DNA of 64,000 nucleotides from Pseudomonadota bacterium (GCA_023386155.1 JAEWKH010000001.1:23398-87397), one strand, 5' to 3'. Positions 49,226 to 60,232 are shown, numbered from the stretch's first letter. A program made the numbers and translations. Notes: a model not told the origin generated them from the letters alone.

Positions 49226-49876
49226 ATGTTTCCCGACCTCACCCGTGACGATGTTTTCCGCCTCGAGACCCGCGGCCTGTGGCTGCGCTGGGCCCGTCTC
49301 GCGGATGCCCAGGCCATCGTACGCCTCGCCGGTGAGAAATCGGTCGCGGAGATGACGGCCCGCATTCCGCATCCGTATCACCCGGACGATGCCGAGCGAT
49401 TTATCTTCCAGTCCAGGCGGTCCAATGCGGACGGCCATGGATTGCAGCTCGCCATCACGCCCAAGGGCCGGCCCAACTGCCTCATCGGCATGGTTGGGAT
49501 CGGGCCGGATCCGGAAACGGGCAAGCCCAGCCTCGGCTACTGGCTCGGCACGCCCTACTGGGGCAAGGGCTATGCCACCGAGGCGGCGAGAGCGCTGATC
49601 GATGCTTTCTTCGCCTATGGCGAGATGGACGAGCTCACCGCCTCCGCCCGGGTTATCAACCCGGCCTCCCGGCGGGTGCTGGAGAAGTGCGGCTTCGCCT
49701 ATCAGGGCGCCGGCCTCGTCGAGCTGCCGGCCCGGGGAGGACTCTATCCGGCCGACCATTTCCGCCTCGACCGGCGGGCTTGGGAGAGCCTGAAGAGCTG
49801 GAGCCATACCGGCCTCGTGCGCGAGCCCGTCTGCGTCGATGTCGAGGTGGACCGGGGGATGTCCCTCGCGAGCTGA
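49226..49876 (+). CDS. GNAT family N-acetyltransferase (RimJ/RimL-like)
   Basis: 216 residues from the ATG at 49226 (MFPDLTRDDVFRLETRGLWL); an earlier in-frame ATG at 49163 lies inside the terminator stem and is unlikely. Acetyl-CoA site: LGYWLGTPYWGKGYATEAAR. The C-terminal ASRRVLEKCGFAYQG is typical of Acetyltransf_3 enzymes acting on protein N-termini or small amines. Conserved between rpmA and obgE in related genomes. Substrate unknown. Confidence 0.87.
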   Translation: MFPDLTRDDVFRLETRGLWLRWARLADAQAIVRLAGEKSVAEMTARIPHPYHPDDAERFIFQSRRSNADGHGLQLAITPKGRPNCLIGMVGIGPDPETGKPSLGYWLGTPYWGKGYATEAARALIDAFFAYGEMDELTASARVINPASRRVLEKCGFAYQGAGLVELPARGGLYPADHFRLDRRAWESLKSWSHTGLVREPVCVDVEVDRGMSLAS

Positions 49877-49887
49877 AGACCAGGGAG

Positions 49888-49916
49888 GCGCCCCCGCACG
49901 GGGGCGCTTCTTCCTT
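49888..49916 (+). terminator. Terminator after GNAT gene
   Basis: GCGCCCCCG, two-base loop, CGGGGGCGC, then TTCTTCCTTGT. 9-bp GC stem with T-rich tail. Confidence 0.82.
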
Positions 49917-50021
49917 GTCCGTGTTGCTCCCGCACCCCCACGGCGGCCGGGAGCATTTTTTAACCGCAGGGCCCGATCGGCTTTTGCGAAAAATGCTCCA
50001 GTCCCGTAAAGGATGCGGGTT

Positions 50022-51056
50022 ATGAAATTTCTCGACCAAGCCAAGATCTACATCCGCTCCGGCAACGGGGGCGGCGGCGCCATCTCCTTCCGCCGTGAAA
50101 AGTTCATCGAGTTCGGTGGGCCGGACGGCGGCGACGGCGGCCGCGGCGGCGACGTGTGGGCGGAATGCGTGGAAGGGCTCAACACCCTCATCGACTACCG
50201 CTACCAGCAGCATTTCAAGGCCAAGACCGGCGGCCACGGCATGGGCAAGAACCGGCACGGCGCCAAGGGCGCCGACGCCGTGCTCAAAGTCCCGGCAGGC
50301 ACCGAGATCCTGGAGGAGGACGGCGAGACCGTCATCGCCGACATGACCCATGTGGGCCAGAAGGTGCTTCTGGCGAAGGGCGGCAATGGCGGCTTCGGCA
50401 ATGCCTATTTCACCACCTCGACGAACCGCGCCCCCCGCCGCGCCAATCCCGGCCAGGAAGGCCAGGAGCGCACGCTCATCCTGCGCCTGAAGCTGATCGC
50501 CGATGCCGGGCTCGTCGGACTGCCCAATGCGGGCAAGTCGACGTTTCTCGCCACCGTCACGGCGGCGAAGCCGAAGATTGCCGATTATCCCTTCACCACG
50601 CTTCATCCCGGCCTTGGCGTCGTGCGGGCCTATGGCCGGGAATTCGTGCTCGCCGACATTCCGGGCCTGATCGAGGGCGCGTCCGAGGGCGTGGGCCTCG
50701 GCGACAAGTTCTTAAGCCACGTGGAGCGCTGCCGGGTGCTGCTGCATCTGGTCGAGGGCACGAGCGAGGATGCCGGAGAGGCCTACAGGACCGTTCGCCA
50801 CGAGATCGAGGCCTATGGCCATGGGCTCGCCGGAAAGCCCGAGATCGTTGCGCTCTCCAAGGCCGATGCCCTCGACGAGGACACGCTCAAGGAGCAGCTG
50901 AAGAAGCTCAAGAAGGCCTGCAAGCAGACGCCTCATGTGATTTCCTCGGCATCGGGGCAGGGCGTGCAGGAGGTGCTGCAGGCGCTTCTCTCCGTGATCG
51001 ATCAGGCCCGGGCCGAGGAAGAGCCCGCCGCACCGCAGGAAGAGTGGCATCCGTGA
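50022..51056 (+). CDS. obgE: Obg/CgtA GTPase
   Basis: 344 residues from the ATG at 50022 (MKFLDQAKIYIRSGNGGGGA). The Gly-rich Obg domain covers about 1-158. The G domain has G1 GLPNAGKST, G2 around DYPFTTLHP, G3 DIPGLIEGA and G4 SKAD. It lacks the long C-terminal OCT domain. Needed for 50S assembly and the stringent response. The stop overlaps proB (GTGA at 51053-51056). Confidence 0.96.
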   Translation: MKFLDQAKIYIRSGNGGGGAISFRREKFIEFGGPDGGDGGRGGDVWAECVEGLNTLIDYRYQQHFKAKTGGHGMGKNRHGAKGADAVLKVPAGTEILEEDGETVIADMTHVGQKVLLAKGGNGGFGNAYFTTSTNRAPRRANPGQEGQERTLILRLKLIADAGLVGLPNAGKSTFLATVTAAKPKIADYPFTTLHPGLGVVRAYGREFVLADIPGLIEGASEGVGLGDKFLSHVERCRVLLHLVEGTSEDAGEAYRTVRHEIEAYGHGLAGKPEIVALSKADALDEDTLKEQLKKLKKACKQTPHVISSASGQGVQEVLQALLSVIDQARAEEEPAAPQEEWHP

Positions 51057-52201
51057 GTCCCGAGCTCAGTCAATTCCGCCGTGTGGTTCTGAAGGTCGGC
51101 TCCGCGCTGCTGGTCGACCGGGCCCGCGGCCGGCTGAACCATGCCTGGCTGGCGGCGCTGGCCGAGGATATCGCGGATCTTCACGCGAAGGGCGCCGACA
51201 TCCTCGTGGTGTCCTCCGGGGCCATCGCCATGGGGCGCACGGTCCTGGGGCTCCCGTCCGGCCCCTTGCGGCTCGAGGAAAGCCAGGCGGCCGCGGCCGT
51301 CGGGCAGATCGCGCTCGCCCGGACCTGGTCCGAGGTGCTGGCCCATCACGGCATCACGGCGGGCCAGATCCTGGTGACCCTCGCGGATACCGAGCAGCGC
51401 CGGCGCTACCTCAACGCCCGCGCGACGACCCTGAAGCTTCTCGAGATGCGGGCCGTGCCCGTGATCAACGAGAACGACACGGTCGCGACCTCGGAGATCC
51501 GCTACGGCGACAACGACCGCCTGGCGGCACGCGTCGCCACCATGATCGGCGCCGATCTCCTGGTCCTTTTCTCGGACATCGACGGCCTTTATACGGCGCC
51601 GCCGGCCATCGATCCGAAGGCCGAGCACATCCCGGTGGTCGAGCGCATCACGCCCGCAATCGAGGCCATGGCCGGCGGGGCGGCCTCCGAGCTGTCGCGC
51701 GGCGGCATGCGCACCAAGATCGAGGCGGGCAAGATCGCCACCTCCGGCGGCACGCACATGATCATTGCCGACGGACGCACGAAGAATCCCCTGAAGCGCG
51801 TAGCCGAGGGCGGGCGCTGCACCTGGTTCCTCACGCCGTCCAACCCCGTCACCGCGCGCAAGACCTGGATCGCGGGCGCGCTGGAGCCGCGCGGCACGCT
51901 TTATGTGGATGAGGGTGCCGTCCGCGCGCTCCAGGGCGGCGCGAGCCTGCTGCCGGTGGGCGTGCGCCGGATCGAGGGAGGCTTCCATCGTGGCGATGCG
52001 GTGACGATCAGCGACGGGCATCGCGTCCTCGGCAGGGGCCTCGTGGCCTACGATGCCGATGAAGCCGCCCGCATCATCGGCCGTCCGAGCCGGGAGATCG
52101 AAGCGATCCTCGGCTATCCGGGACGCTCCGAGATGGTTCACCGGGACGACATGGCATTGGCCATCATCGGCATGCAAAGCGACGCGAGCGCTGGAGCTTA
52201 A
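51053..52201 (+). CDS. proB: Glutamate 5-kinase
   Basis: 382 residues from the GTG at 51053, overlapping the obgE stop; the frame is open further upstream but only this start fits the family. Amino-acid-kinase fold (VVLKVGSALLVD, then VVSSGAIAMG and INENDTVATSEIRYGDND) and a C-terminal PUA domain (about 280-375). Phosphorylates glutamate, the first step of proline synthesis; feedback-controlled by proline by family. Next to proA. Confidence 0.96.
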   Translation: MSPELSQFRRVVLKVGSALLVDRARGRLNHAWLAALAEDIADLHAKGADILVVSSGAIAMGRTVLGLPSGPLRLEESQAAAAVGQIALARTWSEVLAHHGITAGQILVTLADTEQRRRYLNARATTLKLLEMRAVPVINENDTVATSEIRYGDNDRLAARVATMIGADLLVLFSDIDGLYTAPPAIDPKAEHIPVVERITPAIEAMAGGAASELSRGGMRTKIEAGKIATSGGTHMIIADGRTKNPLKRVAEGGRCTWFLTPSNPVTARKTWIAGALEPRGTLYVDEGAVRALQGGASLLPVGVRRIEGGFHRGDAVTISDGHRVLGRGLVAYDADEAARIIGRPSREIEAILGYPGRSEMVHRDDMALAIIGMQSDASAGA

Positions 52202-52216
52202 GGAAGCGGACGAATC

Positions 52217-53503
52217 ATGGATGCCCTCAAGGTGATCGAAAGCGGCAATATCGACGCGCTGATGGCCGATCTCGGCCGCCGCGCGCGCGCTGCGGCACGG
52301 CGCGTGGCGCTGGCGGGTGCCGAAGACAAGAATGCAGCCCTGCGTGCCATGACGGCTTGCATCCGGACCCGAGCGGACGCGATCCTGGCCGCCAATGCCG
52401 AGGATGTCGCCGCGGCGAAGGCCAAGGGCCAGACCGGCGCCTTCATCGACCGCCTCGTTCTCAACCCTGAGCGCCTCGAAGCCATCGCCCAGGCCGTGGA
52501 GAGCATCGCCGCGCTGCCCGATCCCGTCGGGCGCGTGCTCGCCCGGTTCGAGCGCTCCAATGGCCTGGAGATCGAGCGGGTGGCGACGCCGCTGGGCGTG
52601 ATCGGCGTGATCTTCGAGAGCCGTCCCAACGTGACGGCCGATGCGGGCGCGCTCTGCCTCAAGGCCGGCAACGCCGCGATCCTGCGGGCCGGTTCGGAGA
52701 GCTTCCGCACGTCCCTTGCCATTGCCGAGGCGATGGGCGAGGGGCTGGAGCAGGCGGGCCTGCCCGCCGACGCGATCCGTCTCGTGCCGACCCGGGACCG
52801 GGCCGCCGTGGGCGCCATGCTCTCGGGTCTCGACGGCAATCTCGACGTGATCGTGCCGCGGGGCGGCAAGAGCCTCGTGGCGCGGGTGCAGGAAGAGGCG
52901 CGGGTCCCGGTCTTCGCCCATCTCGAAGGACTCAATCACGTCTATGTGCATGCCGGGGCCGATCTGGAGATGGCGAAGGCTATCGTGCTGAATGCCAAGA
53001 TGCGCCGCACCGGCGTGTGCGGCGCGGCCGAGACGCTGCTGGTGGACCGGGCCTGTGCCGGGACGCATCTCAAGCCCCTCGTTTCCATGCTGCTCGATGC
53101 CGGCTGCGCCGTGCGCGGCGACGAGGCGGTGCAGGCGGTCGATCCGCGCGTGACGCCGGCCACGGACGAGGATTGGCGCACCGAATACCTCGATGCCGTC
53201 ATCTCGGCCCGGGTCGTCGACGGGCTCGATGCCGCCATCGCGCATATCGAGACCTACGGCTCCCATCACACCGATTCCATCGTCACCGGGGATGAAGCCG
53301 CCGCCGAGCGCTTCCTGGCCGAAGTCGATTCGGCCATAGTGCTCCACAACGCCTCGACCCAGTTCGCCGATGGCGGCGAGTTCGGGTTCGGCGCCGAGAT
53401 CGGCATCGCCACGGGGCGCATGCACGCCCGCGGGCCCGTGGGCGTGGAGCAGCTGACGTCATTCAAGTACCGCATCCGCGGCTCGGGCCAGACGCGTCCG
53501 TGA
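52217..53503 (+). CDS. proA: Gamma-glutamyl phosphate reductase
   Basis: 428 residues. Aldehyde-dehydrogenase fold; the catalytic Cys lies in RRTGVCGAAETLLV, and nucleotide contacts include VIFESRPNVTADAG and LKAGNAAILR. Second proline-pathway step, giving glutamate semialdehyde with NADPH. 15 bp after proB; its stop overlaps nadD (GTGA at 53500-53503). Confidence 0.96.
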   Translation: MDALKVIESGNIDALMADLGRRARAAARRVALAGAEDKNAALRAMTACIRTRADAILAANAEDVAAAKAKGQTGAFIDRLVLNPERLEAIAQAVESIAALPDPVGRVLARFERSNGLEIERVATPLGVIGVIFESRPNVTADAGALCLKAGNAAILRAGSESFRTSLAIAEAMGEGLEQAGLPADAIRLVPTRDRAAVGAMLSGLDGNLDVIVPRGGKSLVARVQEEARVPVFAHLEGLNHVYVHAGADLEMAKAIVLNAKMRRTGVCGAAETLLVDRACAGTHLKPLVSMLLDAGCAVRGDEAVQAVDPRVTPATDEDWRTEYLDAVISARVVDGLDAAIAHIETYGSHHTDSIVTGDEAAAERFLAEVDSAIVLHNASTQFADGGEFGFGAEIGIATGRMHARGPVGVEQLTSFKYRIRGSGQTRP

Positions 53504-54156
53504 AGCTGAGCCGTTCCCGCTTCCGCAGCAGGCCCTCCGGCCTGACCCGCCTGCCGCGGGTTGCCCCTGGCATGCGGGTCGGGCTCTACGGCGGGTCCTT
53601 CAACCCGGCCCATGCCGGGCACCGCCATGTCAGCCTCATGGCCTTGAAGCGCCTTGGCCTCGACCGGGTCTGGTGGATCGTCACGCCGGGAAATCCCCTG
53701 AAGGATACCGGCGAGCTGGCCACCACCGCGCTGCGCGTGGAGGAGGCCTGGCGGGTCTCCGACGATCCGCGCATCGATGTGACTGCCTTCGAGGAGGAGA
53801 TCGGGGCCCGCTATACGGTGGACACCCTGGCCTTTCTCAAGCGGCGTTGTCCGGGCGTCCGTTTCGTCTGGATCATGGGCGCCGACAATCTGGCGGGCTT
53901 CCATCGGTGGCGGGGCTGGCGGCGTATCGCCCGCATGATGCCGATCGCTGTCATCGACCGTCCCGGCTGGACCTTGAAGGCCACCCGTTCCCGAGCCGCG
54001 GCCGCCCTGTCGGCAAGCCGCATCGGGGAGGATGAAGCCCTGGGCCTGCCGGATTTCGAGCCGCCGGCCTGGGTCTTCCTGCACGGGCCCCGATCCCATC
54101 TGTCGTCCACCCAGCTGCGCCAGATGAGACGAACTTCTCCCACCGGGAGACGTTGA
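53500..54156 (+). CDS. nadD: Nicotinate-nucleotide adenylyltransferase
   Basis: 218 residues from the GTG at 53500. Nucleotidyltransferase signature GLYGGSFNPAHAGHRHVS with the HxGH motif. WIVTPGNPLKD and WIMGADNLAGFHRW are typical of NadD. Makes NaAD in NAD synthesis. The N-terminal ~22 residues are basic and not conserved in the enzyme core, so an internal ATG near 53572 (MRVGLYGG) is an alternative start. Confidence 0.93.
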   Translation: MKLSRSRFRSRPSGLTRLPRVAPGMRVGLYGGSFNPAHAGHRHVSLMALKRLGLDRVWWIVTPGNPLKDTGELATTALRVEEAWRVSDDPRIDVTAFEEEIGARYTVDTLAFLKRRCPGVRFVWIMGADNLAGFHRWRGWRRIARMMPIAVIDRPGWTLKATRSRAAAALSASRIGEDEALGLPDFEPPAWVFLHGPRSHLSSTQLRQMRRTSPTGRR

Positions 54157-54635
54157 AAAATGGGGTCTATCGGCATTATCTTAAAAGCCGGCGTCAGAGA
54201 GCGCCGTTGAGAAAGGGTCTGAACCTGAACCGACTATCTCCCCTCGAAGCGGACAAGAACCCGCTTCCTCCTCTCTCCGGAGCGGACGCTCCGCACGATG
54301 AGGACATCCGGGCCGTCGCCCTGGCTTCCATCGAGGACATGAAGGCCGAGAATACGGTCGAGATCGACCTGGCCGGAAAAACCTCGCTCGCCGACACCAT
54401 GATCGTGACATCGGGCCGTTCCGACCGCCATGTCGGCGCGATCGCCGAGCGCGTGATCAAGGACCTCAAGGACAAGGGGTTCGGAAATGCGCGCGTCGAG
54501 GGCCTTCCTGCCTGCGACTGGGTGCTGATCGATGCCGGCGACGTGCTGATCCACGTTTTCCGCCCCGAGGTTCGTGGCTTCTACAACCTCGAGAAGATGT
54601 GGGGCGCCGACCGTCCGCAGGATCGCGTCAGCTAA
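54153..54635 (+). CDS. rsfS: Ribosomal silencing factor RsfS
   Basis: 160 residues if started at the TTG at 54153, which overlaps the nadD stop (TTGA). A TTG at 54207 or a later start would give a more typical 110-140 residues; the true start is uncertain. The RsfS core begins around VALASIEDMKAENTVEIDLA and includes SLADTMIVTSGRSDRHVGAI and WVLIDAGDVLIHVFRPEVRG. Binds L14 and blocks subunit joining. Conserved next to nadD and rlmH. Confidence 0.92.
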   Translation: MKNGVYRHYLKSRRQRAPLRKGLNLNRLSPLEADKNPLPPLSGADAPHDEDIRAVALASIEDMKAENTVEIDLAGKTSLADTMIVTSGRSDRHVGAIAERVIKDLKDKGFGNARVEGLPACDWVLIDAGDVLIHVFRPEVRGFYNLEKMWGADRPQDRVS

Positions 54636-54650
54636 CACAGGGCGAGATAC

Positions 54651-55145
54651 GTGCGACTGAGCTTGCTGGCCGTGGGCCGTCTCAAGAGCGGCCCCGAGAG
54701 GGAGCTTGTCGAGCGTTACAAGCAGCGGGTCGAAGGCATGGGCCGTGCCTTGGGCCTGGCCGGGTTCGACATCGTCGAGCTGCCCGAGAGCCGGGCACGC
54801 CGCGAGGACGACCGGCGCGCCGAGGAAGCCTCAGCTCTCCTCGAAAAGGCTGGCTCGTCCGTCCTGATCGTCTTCGACGAGCGCGGCAGGAGCCCGTCCA
54901 GCGAGGCATTCTCCGAGCGAATCAGGCAATGGCGCGACGAGGGCCGCCCCGGCGTGGCCTGCGTCATCGGTGGTCCGGACGGGCTCGATCCCAAGCTGAG
55001 GCAGCGAGCCGACCTCGTCGTTTCCTTCGGGGCGCTCACTATGCCGCACCAGATCGTGCGGGCGCTGGTGGCCGAGCAGCTCTATAGGGCCCTGACAATC
55101 ATAGCCGGACACCCTTATCATCGCGCCGGCCACGATGATTCCTGA
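54651..55145 (+). CDS. rlmH: 23S rRNA m3-pseudouridine1915 methyltransferase
   Basis: 164 residues from the GTG at 54651. SPOUT fold: LIVFDERGRSPSSEAFSERI, then the knot CVIGGPDGLDPKLRQRADLV. The end is HPYHRAG, the conserved tail of RlmH. Methylates helix 69 of 23S rRNA. 3 bp before the next gene. Confidence 0.95.
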   Translation: MRLSLLAVGRLKSGPERELVERYKQRVEGMGRALGLAGFDIVELPESRARREDDRRAEEASALLEKAGSSVLIVFDERGRSPSSEAFSERIRQWRDEGRPGVACVIGGPDGLDPKLRQRADLVVSFGALTMPHQIVRALVAEQLYRALTIIAGHPYHRAGHDDS

Positions 55146-55148
55146 CGG

Positions 55149-56494
55149 ATGACCTACTTCAAATCCTTATTTCCCCGCAAAGCCCTGGGCTTTGCCGCAT
55201 GGATGGTTGCTGCCAGCCTGAGCCCTGCCGGGGCGCAGCAGCAGACGCCTGCGGCCCAGCCGGTGCCCGACTCGGCGGCCGAGGAAAAGACCCAGCGGGA
55301 GAAGGACCTGAAGGTTCTGGAGGAGGCCATCGCGGCCAATGCCGAGGCCCGCAGGCGTCTCGAGGCCGAGATCGAGTCCATCAAGGCAGACCGGGCCAAG
55401 CTCAATGCCGCCCTGATCGAGACGGCGGAGCGGGTGCGGGGCACCGAGGACCGGATTCGGGGCCTGGAGCAAAGGCTCCAGACCCTCAACTCCAGCGAAG
55501 CGGCCATTCGCCGCTCCCTGCAGAGCCGTCGCGGCGTCATCATCGAGGTCTTCGCGGCCCTCCAGCGCATGGGCCGGCGCCCACCGCCGGCGGTGCTCGT
55601 GCGACCGGAGGACATGCTCGAGGCCGTCCGCGCCTCGATCATGCTGGGCGCCGTCCTGCCGGAACTGCGCCAGGAGGCCGAGATCCTGGCGACCGACCTG
55701 GCCGAGCTCGTGCGCCTCAAGGAAGCCATCGCCACGGACCGGGCGACCCTCAACGGGGAGCTGACGGCCCTGAACAGGGAGCAGGAGCGCCTCGCCGCCC
55801 TCATGGAGGCCCGGCAGAGCCGGATCGCCGAGGCCGAGCGCAATGTCGGCACCGAGCGGCAGAAGGCCGAGGAGCTCGCCCGGCAGGCCGGGACCCTGAA
55901 GGAGCTGATCGACCGCATGGAAGCGGAGATCGCCGGGGCACGGCGCGCCGCCGAGGAGGCCCGCAGGGCGGCCGAGGCGCAGGAGCGCCAAACCCGGGAG
56001 AAGTTCGCCCAGCTGGCTTTCCGGGATCCGGCCCGGCTCGCCCCGAAGATCCCGTTCTCCGAGGTCCGGGGCCTGCTGCCCCGGCCCGTCAGCGGGGATA
56101 CTGCCCTGGCTTTCGGGGCCCCCGACGGCTATGGCGGAACGACGCGTGGCATTTCGATCACGACGCGGCCCAAGGCGAGTGTGGTATCGCCCGCGGACGG
56201 GTGGGTTTCCTTCGCCGGCCCGTTCCGGTCCTACGGTCGACTCTTGATCATCAATGCCGGGGGAGGATACTATATTCTTCTGGCCGGTATGGACCATATC
56301 AACGTCGATGTCGGGCAGTTCGTGCTCGCAGGCGAACCCGTTGCGACCATGGGGGAAGCTCCTCTCATGAGTTTGATCGGCGCCGCCATAGAAAAGAACA
56401 ATCCCGTCCTCTATGTTGAGTTCAGGAAAGACGGCAGTTCGATTGATCCAGGTCCCTGGTGGGCAAAATCGCAAAGCGAAAAGGTTCGCGGATA

Positions 56495-56495
<1 letters not shown>
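55149..56495 (+). CDS. EnvC-like murein hydrolase activator (degenerate LytM domain)
   Basis: 448 residues. Signal-like N-terminus (GFAAWMVAASLSPAGA), a long coiled-coil (about 45-290) and a C-terminal M23/LytM domain (about 325-440). The zinc ligands of active M23 peptidases are missing: GISITTRPKA replaces the HxGxD segment and LLAGMDHINV the HxH segment. Therefore it should activate amidases rather than cut peptidoglycan, as EnvC does in cell separation. Periplasmic. TAATG overlap with ctpA at 56493-56497. Confidence 0.88.
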
Positions 56496-57811
<1,316 letters not shown>

Positions 57812-57842
57812 TCGGCGATCGGTTCAAGATATATTGCTGCAT

Positions 57843-57880
57843 ATGGGCCTGACGGGAGAGATCCCGTCAGGCCCATTTCT
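57843..57880 (+). terminator. Strong terminator after ctpA
   Basis: ATGGGCCTGACGGG (57843-57856), six-base loop, CCCGTCAGGCCCAT (57863-57876), then TTCTCATT. Perfect 14-bp stem. Confidence 0.9.
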
Positions 57881-58029
57881 CATTCAGGGGCTCACAACCC
57901 TGCCGAAAGGCTTGTGCAAGGCTCGGCGAACCGTCACTCTCGTGACCTGCTTTGGAACCATGCGTCAGCGCCGGCACTATTCAAGAACCGGCCGCAGCGG
58001 GTTTTCGTCTTCGAGGGAGTGTATGTCGG

Positions 58030-58578
58030 ATGAGGAGCGCAAGAGGATCACAGGCCAGAAAGGATCTGCCCTATCGCTCCTGTGTCGGCGTCATGTTGAT
58101 CAACAGGGAGGGGCTGGTCTTCATCGGCCGGCGCCGCTCCGACGCCGATGCGGCCGCCGACGGCTATTCCTGGCAGATGCCGCAGGGCGGAATCGATCCC
58201 GGCGAGGAGCCTTACGAAGCCGCCTTGCGCGAACTTTATGAGGAGACGAGCGTCCGCTCGGTGAGGCTCCTGGCCGAAGCTCCGGAATGGTACGCCTATG
58301 ACCTTCCGTCCATGGTCGCAGGTCGCGCCTGGCGCGGCCGCTATCGCGGGCAGAACCAGAAATGGTTCGCCTTTCGCTTCGAGGGACCCGAGAGCGAGAT
58401 CAACATTCACCAGCCCGGCGGCGGTGGACATCGGCCTGAATTCGACGAATGGCGCTGGGAGGAAATGCAGCGCCTCCCGGAACTGATCATTCCATTCAAG
58501 CGGCCTGTCTACGAAAAGGTCGTCGCGGACTTTTCCCCATTCTCGCAGCAGAACCTGCAGGCCTCGGATCACTCCTGA
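58030..58578 (+). CDS. rppH: RNA pyrophosphohydrolase (Nudix)
   Basis: 182 residues from the ATG at 58030, with GGGAG upstream. DLPYRSCVGVMLINREGLVF is the RppH start. The Nudix box G53-x5-E-x7-REL-x-EE is complete (GGIDPGEEPYEAALRELYEE). QNQKWFAFRF and FDEWRWEEMQRLP are further family markers. Removes pyrophosphate from RNA 5' ends and starts decay. A large hairpin follows. Confidence 0.94.
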   Translation: MRSARGSQARKDLPYRSCVGVMLINREGLVFIGRRRSDADAAADGYSWQMPQGGIDPGEEPYEAALRELYEETSVRSVRLLAEAPEWYAYDLPSMVAGRAWRGRYRGQNQKWFAFRFEGPESEINIHQPGGGGHRPEFDEWRWEEMQRLPELIIPFKRPVYEKVVADFSPFSQQNLQASDHS

Positions 58579-58590
58579 ACGAGCCAGGTT

Positions 58591-58634
58591 ATATACGGCC
58601 GCGCCGCAGCTTAAGCTGTGGCGCGGCCGTATAT
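58591..58634. terminator. Very long hairpin after rppH
   Basis: Arms 58591-58610 and 58615-58634 are 20 bp with a single G-U type mismatch and a TTAA loop (ATATACGGCC ... GGCCGTATAT). It is symmetric, so it can act in both directions. It is followed by few T on the + strand. Confidence 0.75.
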
Positions 58635-58802
58635 CTTGGCAATGAGTCCAACCAGCGTAGCAGCTCAAAACGTTCATGAAGATGAATGGGAGATGTACGC
58701 GTGATAACCAGGAAGAAAATAGAGGGAACACTGCCGAAAACATCTCGTTGGTACGCATTGAAGAGGGCTCATGAGAGTGCTCTATTCATAGGAGATCTTT
58801 CA

Positions 58803-59477
58803 ATGCGCACGACTTTGATGGCGACGGTTGCCGCAGCGGCTCTTTCCTTGAGCGTCGCGGCCATGGCTCAGACCAGTGGCGGCTCGAGCGGAGGTTCCGG
58901 CGGAGCCGCAGGAGGAGCTTCGGGCGGTTCGACGATCATGACCCCGGGCGGCTCCTCCGGATCCGGCGGCGCAGCAGGAGACGCCGGATCCGGAACGTCA
59001 AACGGAACGACGTCGGGCTCCGCTTCAAGCGGCACGAAGGCCCCCTCGGGCAGCGCGAGCGACAGCGCCGCGACCGGCACGTCCGGTGGAACGCGCGGGA
59101 CTGCACCCGGCGCAGAGTCCAGCGGCGCGAGGAGTACAACCGGCAACGCGGCCGGCCAGACGGGCGGAGCCGCCAACACGACCGGCAGCACGTCGTCGTC
59201 CAACTCCACGAATATCAACGTGACTTCGGAGCAGCGCACGCAGATCACGGAATCGTTCCGCAGTGTGAAGGCCGAGCCGCTCACGAACGTGAACTTCAGC
59301 ATCAGCGTCGGCTCGACCATTCCGACCTCTGTTACGACCCTGTACGACTGCCCGGACAACGTCGAGCGGATCCTGAGCGGCCTGCCGGAATGCAAGTACG
59401 TGCTTGTGCGCGATCAGATCGTCATCGTGGAGCCGAGCTCCCGGCGCATCGTCACGGTGATCGAGCATCGCGGCTGA
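58803..59477 (+). CDS. Exported DUF1236 protein with Gly/Ser/Thr-rich linker
   Basis: 224 residues from the ATG at 58803, with AGGAGAT upstream. Signal peptide (TLMATVAAAALSLSVAAMA), then about 110 residues of Gly/Ser/Thr/Ala low complexity, then a DUF1236 domain (about 135-222: TSEQRTQITESFRSVKAEPL, ECKYVLVRDQIVIVEPSSRR, IVTVIEH). The family is abundant in Hyphomicrobiales envelopes. Function unknown, probably envelope-associated. Confidence 0.85.
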   Translation: MRTTLMATVAAAALSLSVAAMAQTSGGSSGGSGGAAGGASGGSTIMTPGGSSGSGGAAGDAGSGTSNGTTSGSASSGTKAPSGSASDSAATGTSGGTRGTAPGAESSGARSTTGNAAGQTGGAANTTGSTSSSNSTNINVTSEQRTQITESFRSVKAEPLTNVNFSISVGSTIPTSVTTLYDCPDNVERILSGLPECKYVLVRDQIVIVEPSSRRIVTVIEHRG

Positions 59478-59513
59478 CGGATCCGTTCTTGACGGATCCG
59501 CGATAAAGAAGCG

Positions 59514-59541
59514 GCGCCTGCGGTCGACCGGCCGCAGGCGC
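59514..59541 (+). terminator. Hairpin after DUF1236 gene
   Basis: GCGCCTGCGG, eight-base loop, CCGCAGGCGC. Perfect 10-bp stem 37 bp after the stop, without a clear T-run. Confidence 0.55.
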
Positions 59542-59645
59542 TCGCATGGGTATCGATCAGGCGATGAGGTATGAGCGCGCCTGCGCGATGGCGGGCTCGT
59601 GCTCAGAGATGGAAGGGGTCACAGAAGCAAAGTCTGGAACATGTC

Positions 59646-59840
59646 TCATGCCGCATAAGGGAAGATGCAGGTCTCCGCTCCGGGCGTCTTCCGCGTGCGA
59701 TGCTCCGCGAGCAGTTCCAGGGCTATCTGGGCGTAGCAGCGAAACTCGTCCTTGACGATGTCGCGCTCGCGGTCCCAGATCTTCGTATCGTCCTCGGCGT
59801 GATAGAGGGCTCGGGCAACGAATTCGATTTCGGCTTCCAT
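59646..59840 (-). CDS. Small conserved-looking cytosolic protein
   Basis: 64 residues from the ATG at 59840, with AAGGAGGGG upstream on the minus strand. Acidic helix (MEAEIEFVARALYHAEDDTK, then KDEFRCYAQIALELLAEHRT). No signal or membrane segment. The 390 bp to its right (59841-60232) shows no further gene in either direction. Confidence 0.6.
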   Translation of the reverse strand: MEAEIEFVARALYHAEDDTKIWDRERDIVKDEFRCYAQIALELLAEHRTRKTPGAETCIFPYAA

Positions 59841-60232
59841 CACAAGCCCCTCCTTGCGGCTTTGAAGGCATTCCATGATATGTGCCGAAAATCCCCCTTG
59901 GCGCACGTTCGCGCCGCCCCGATCAAGAATCCGCATCGTTCTTCGGCCGCGGCCATTTGTTCCAAAGAAACTGCCCTCCGCAAGACCAAAGATGGGGTAG
60001 CTCAAAAGCGGTAGAGCTGTTCGAAAGATAAAATCCGCTCCCGGGATGCCTGCGCCTTTCTCGTTCCTCACGAGGGCATCGCGCAAACCTAAGCAAACGG
60101 AACGCCCGCCATGGCTACATGGTTGACCGCTTATAGCCTTGAGAGAAGAGCCAAAGTCGATGCGCCCCTCAAGGAATGGTTCCGCTGCCTGGGCGCGAGG
60201 ATGGTTTAGCGCCTCACGTCCGTCCGGAGACT

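Noticed and set aside
50156..51052. Upstream extension of the proB frame through obgE
   Set aside because: The frame is open by GC bias only; glutamate kinase similarity starts at the GTG 51053, which overlaps the obgE stop.
51002..53425. 807-codon antisense frame opposite proB-proA
   Set aside because: Shadow of the strongly biased proB and proA genes; no ribosome-binding site, no domain, and the sense genes are certain.
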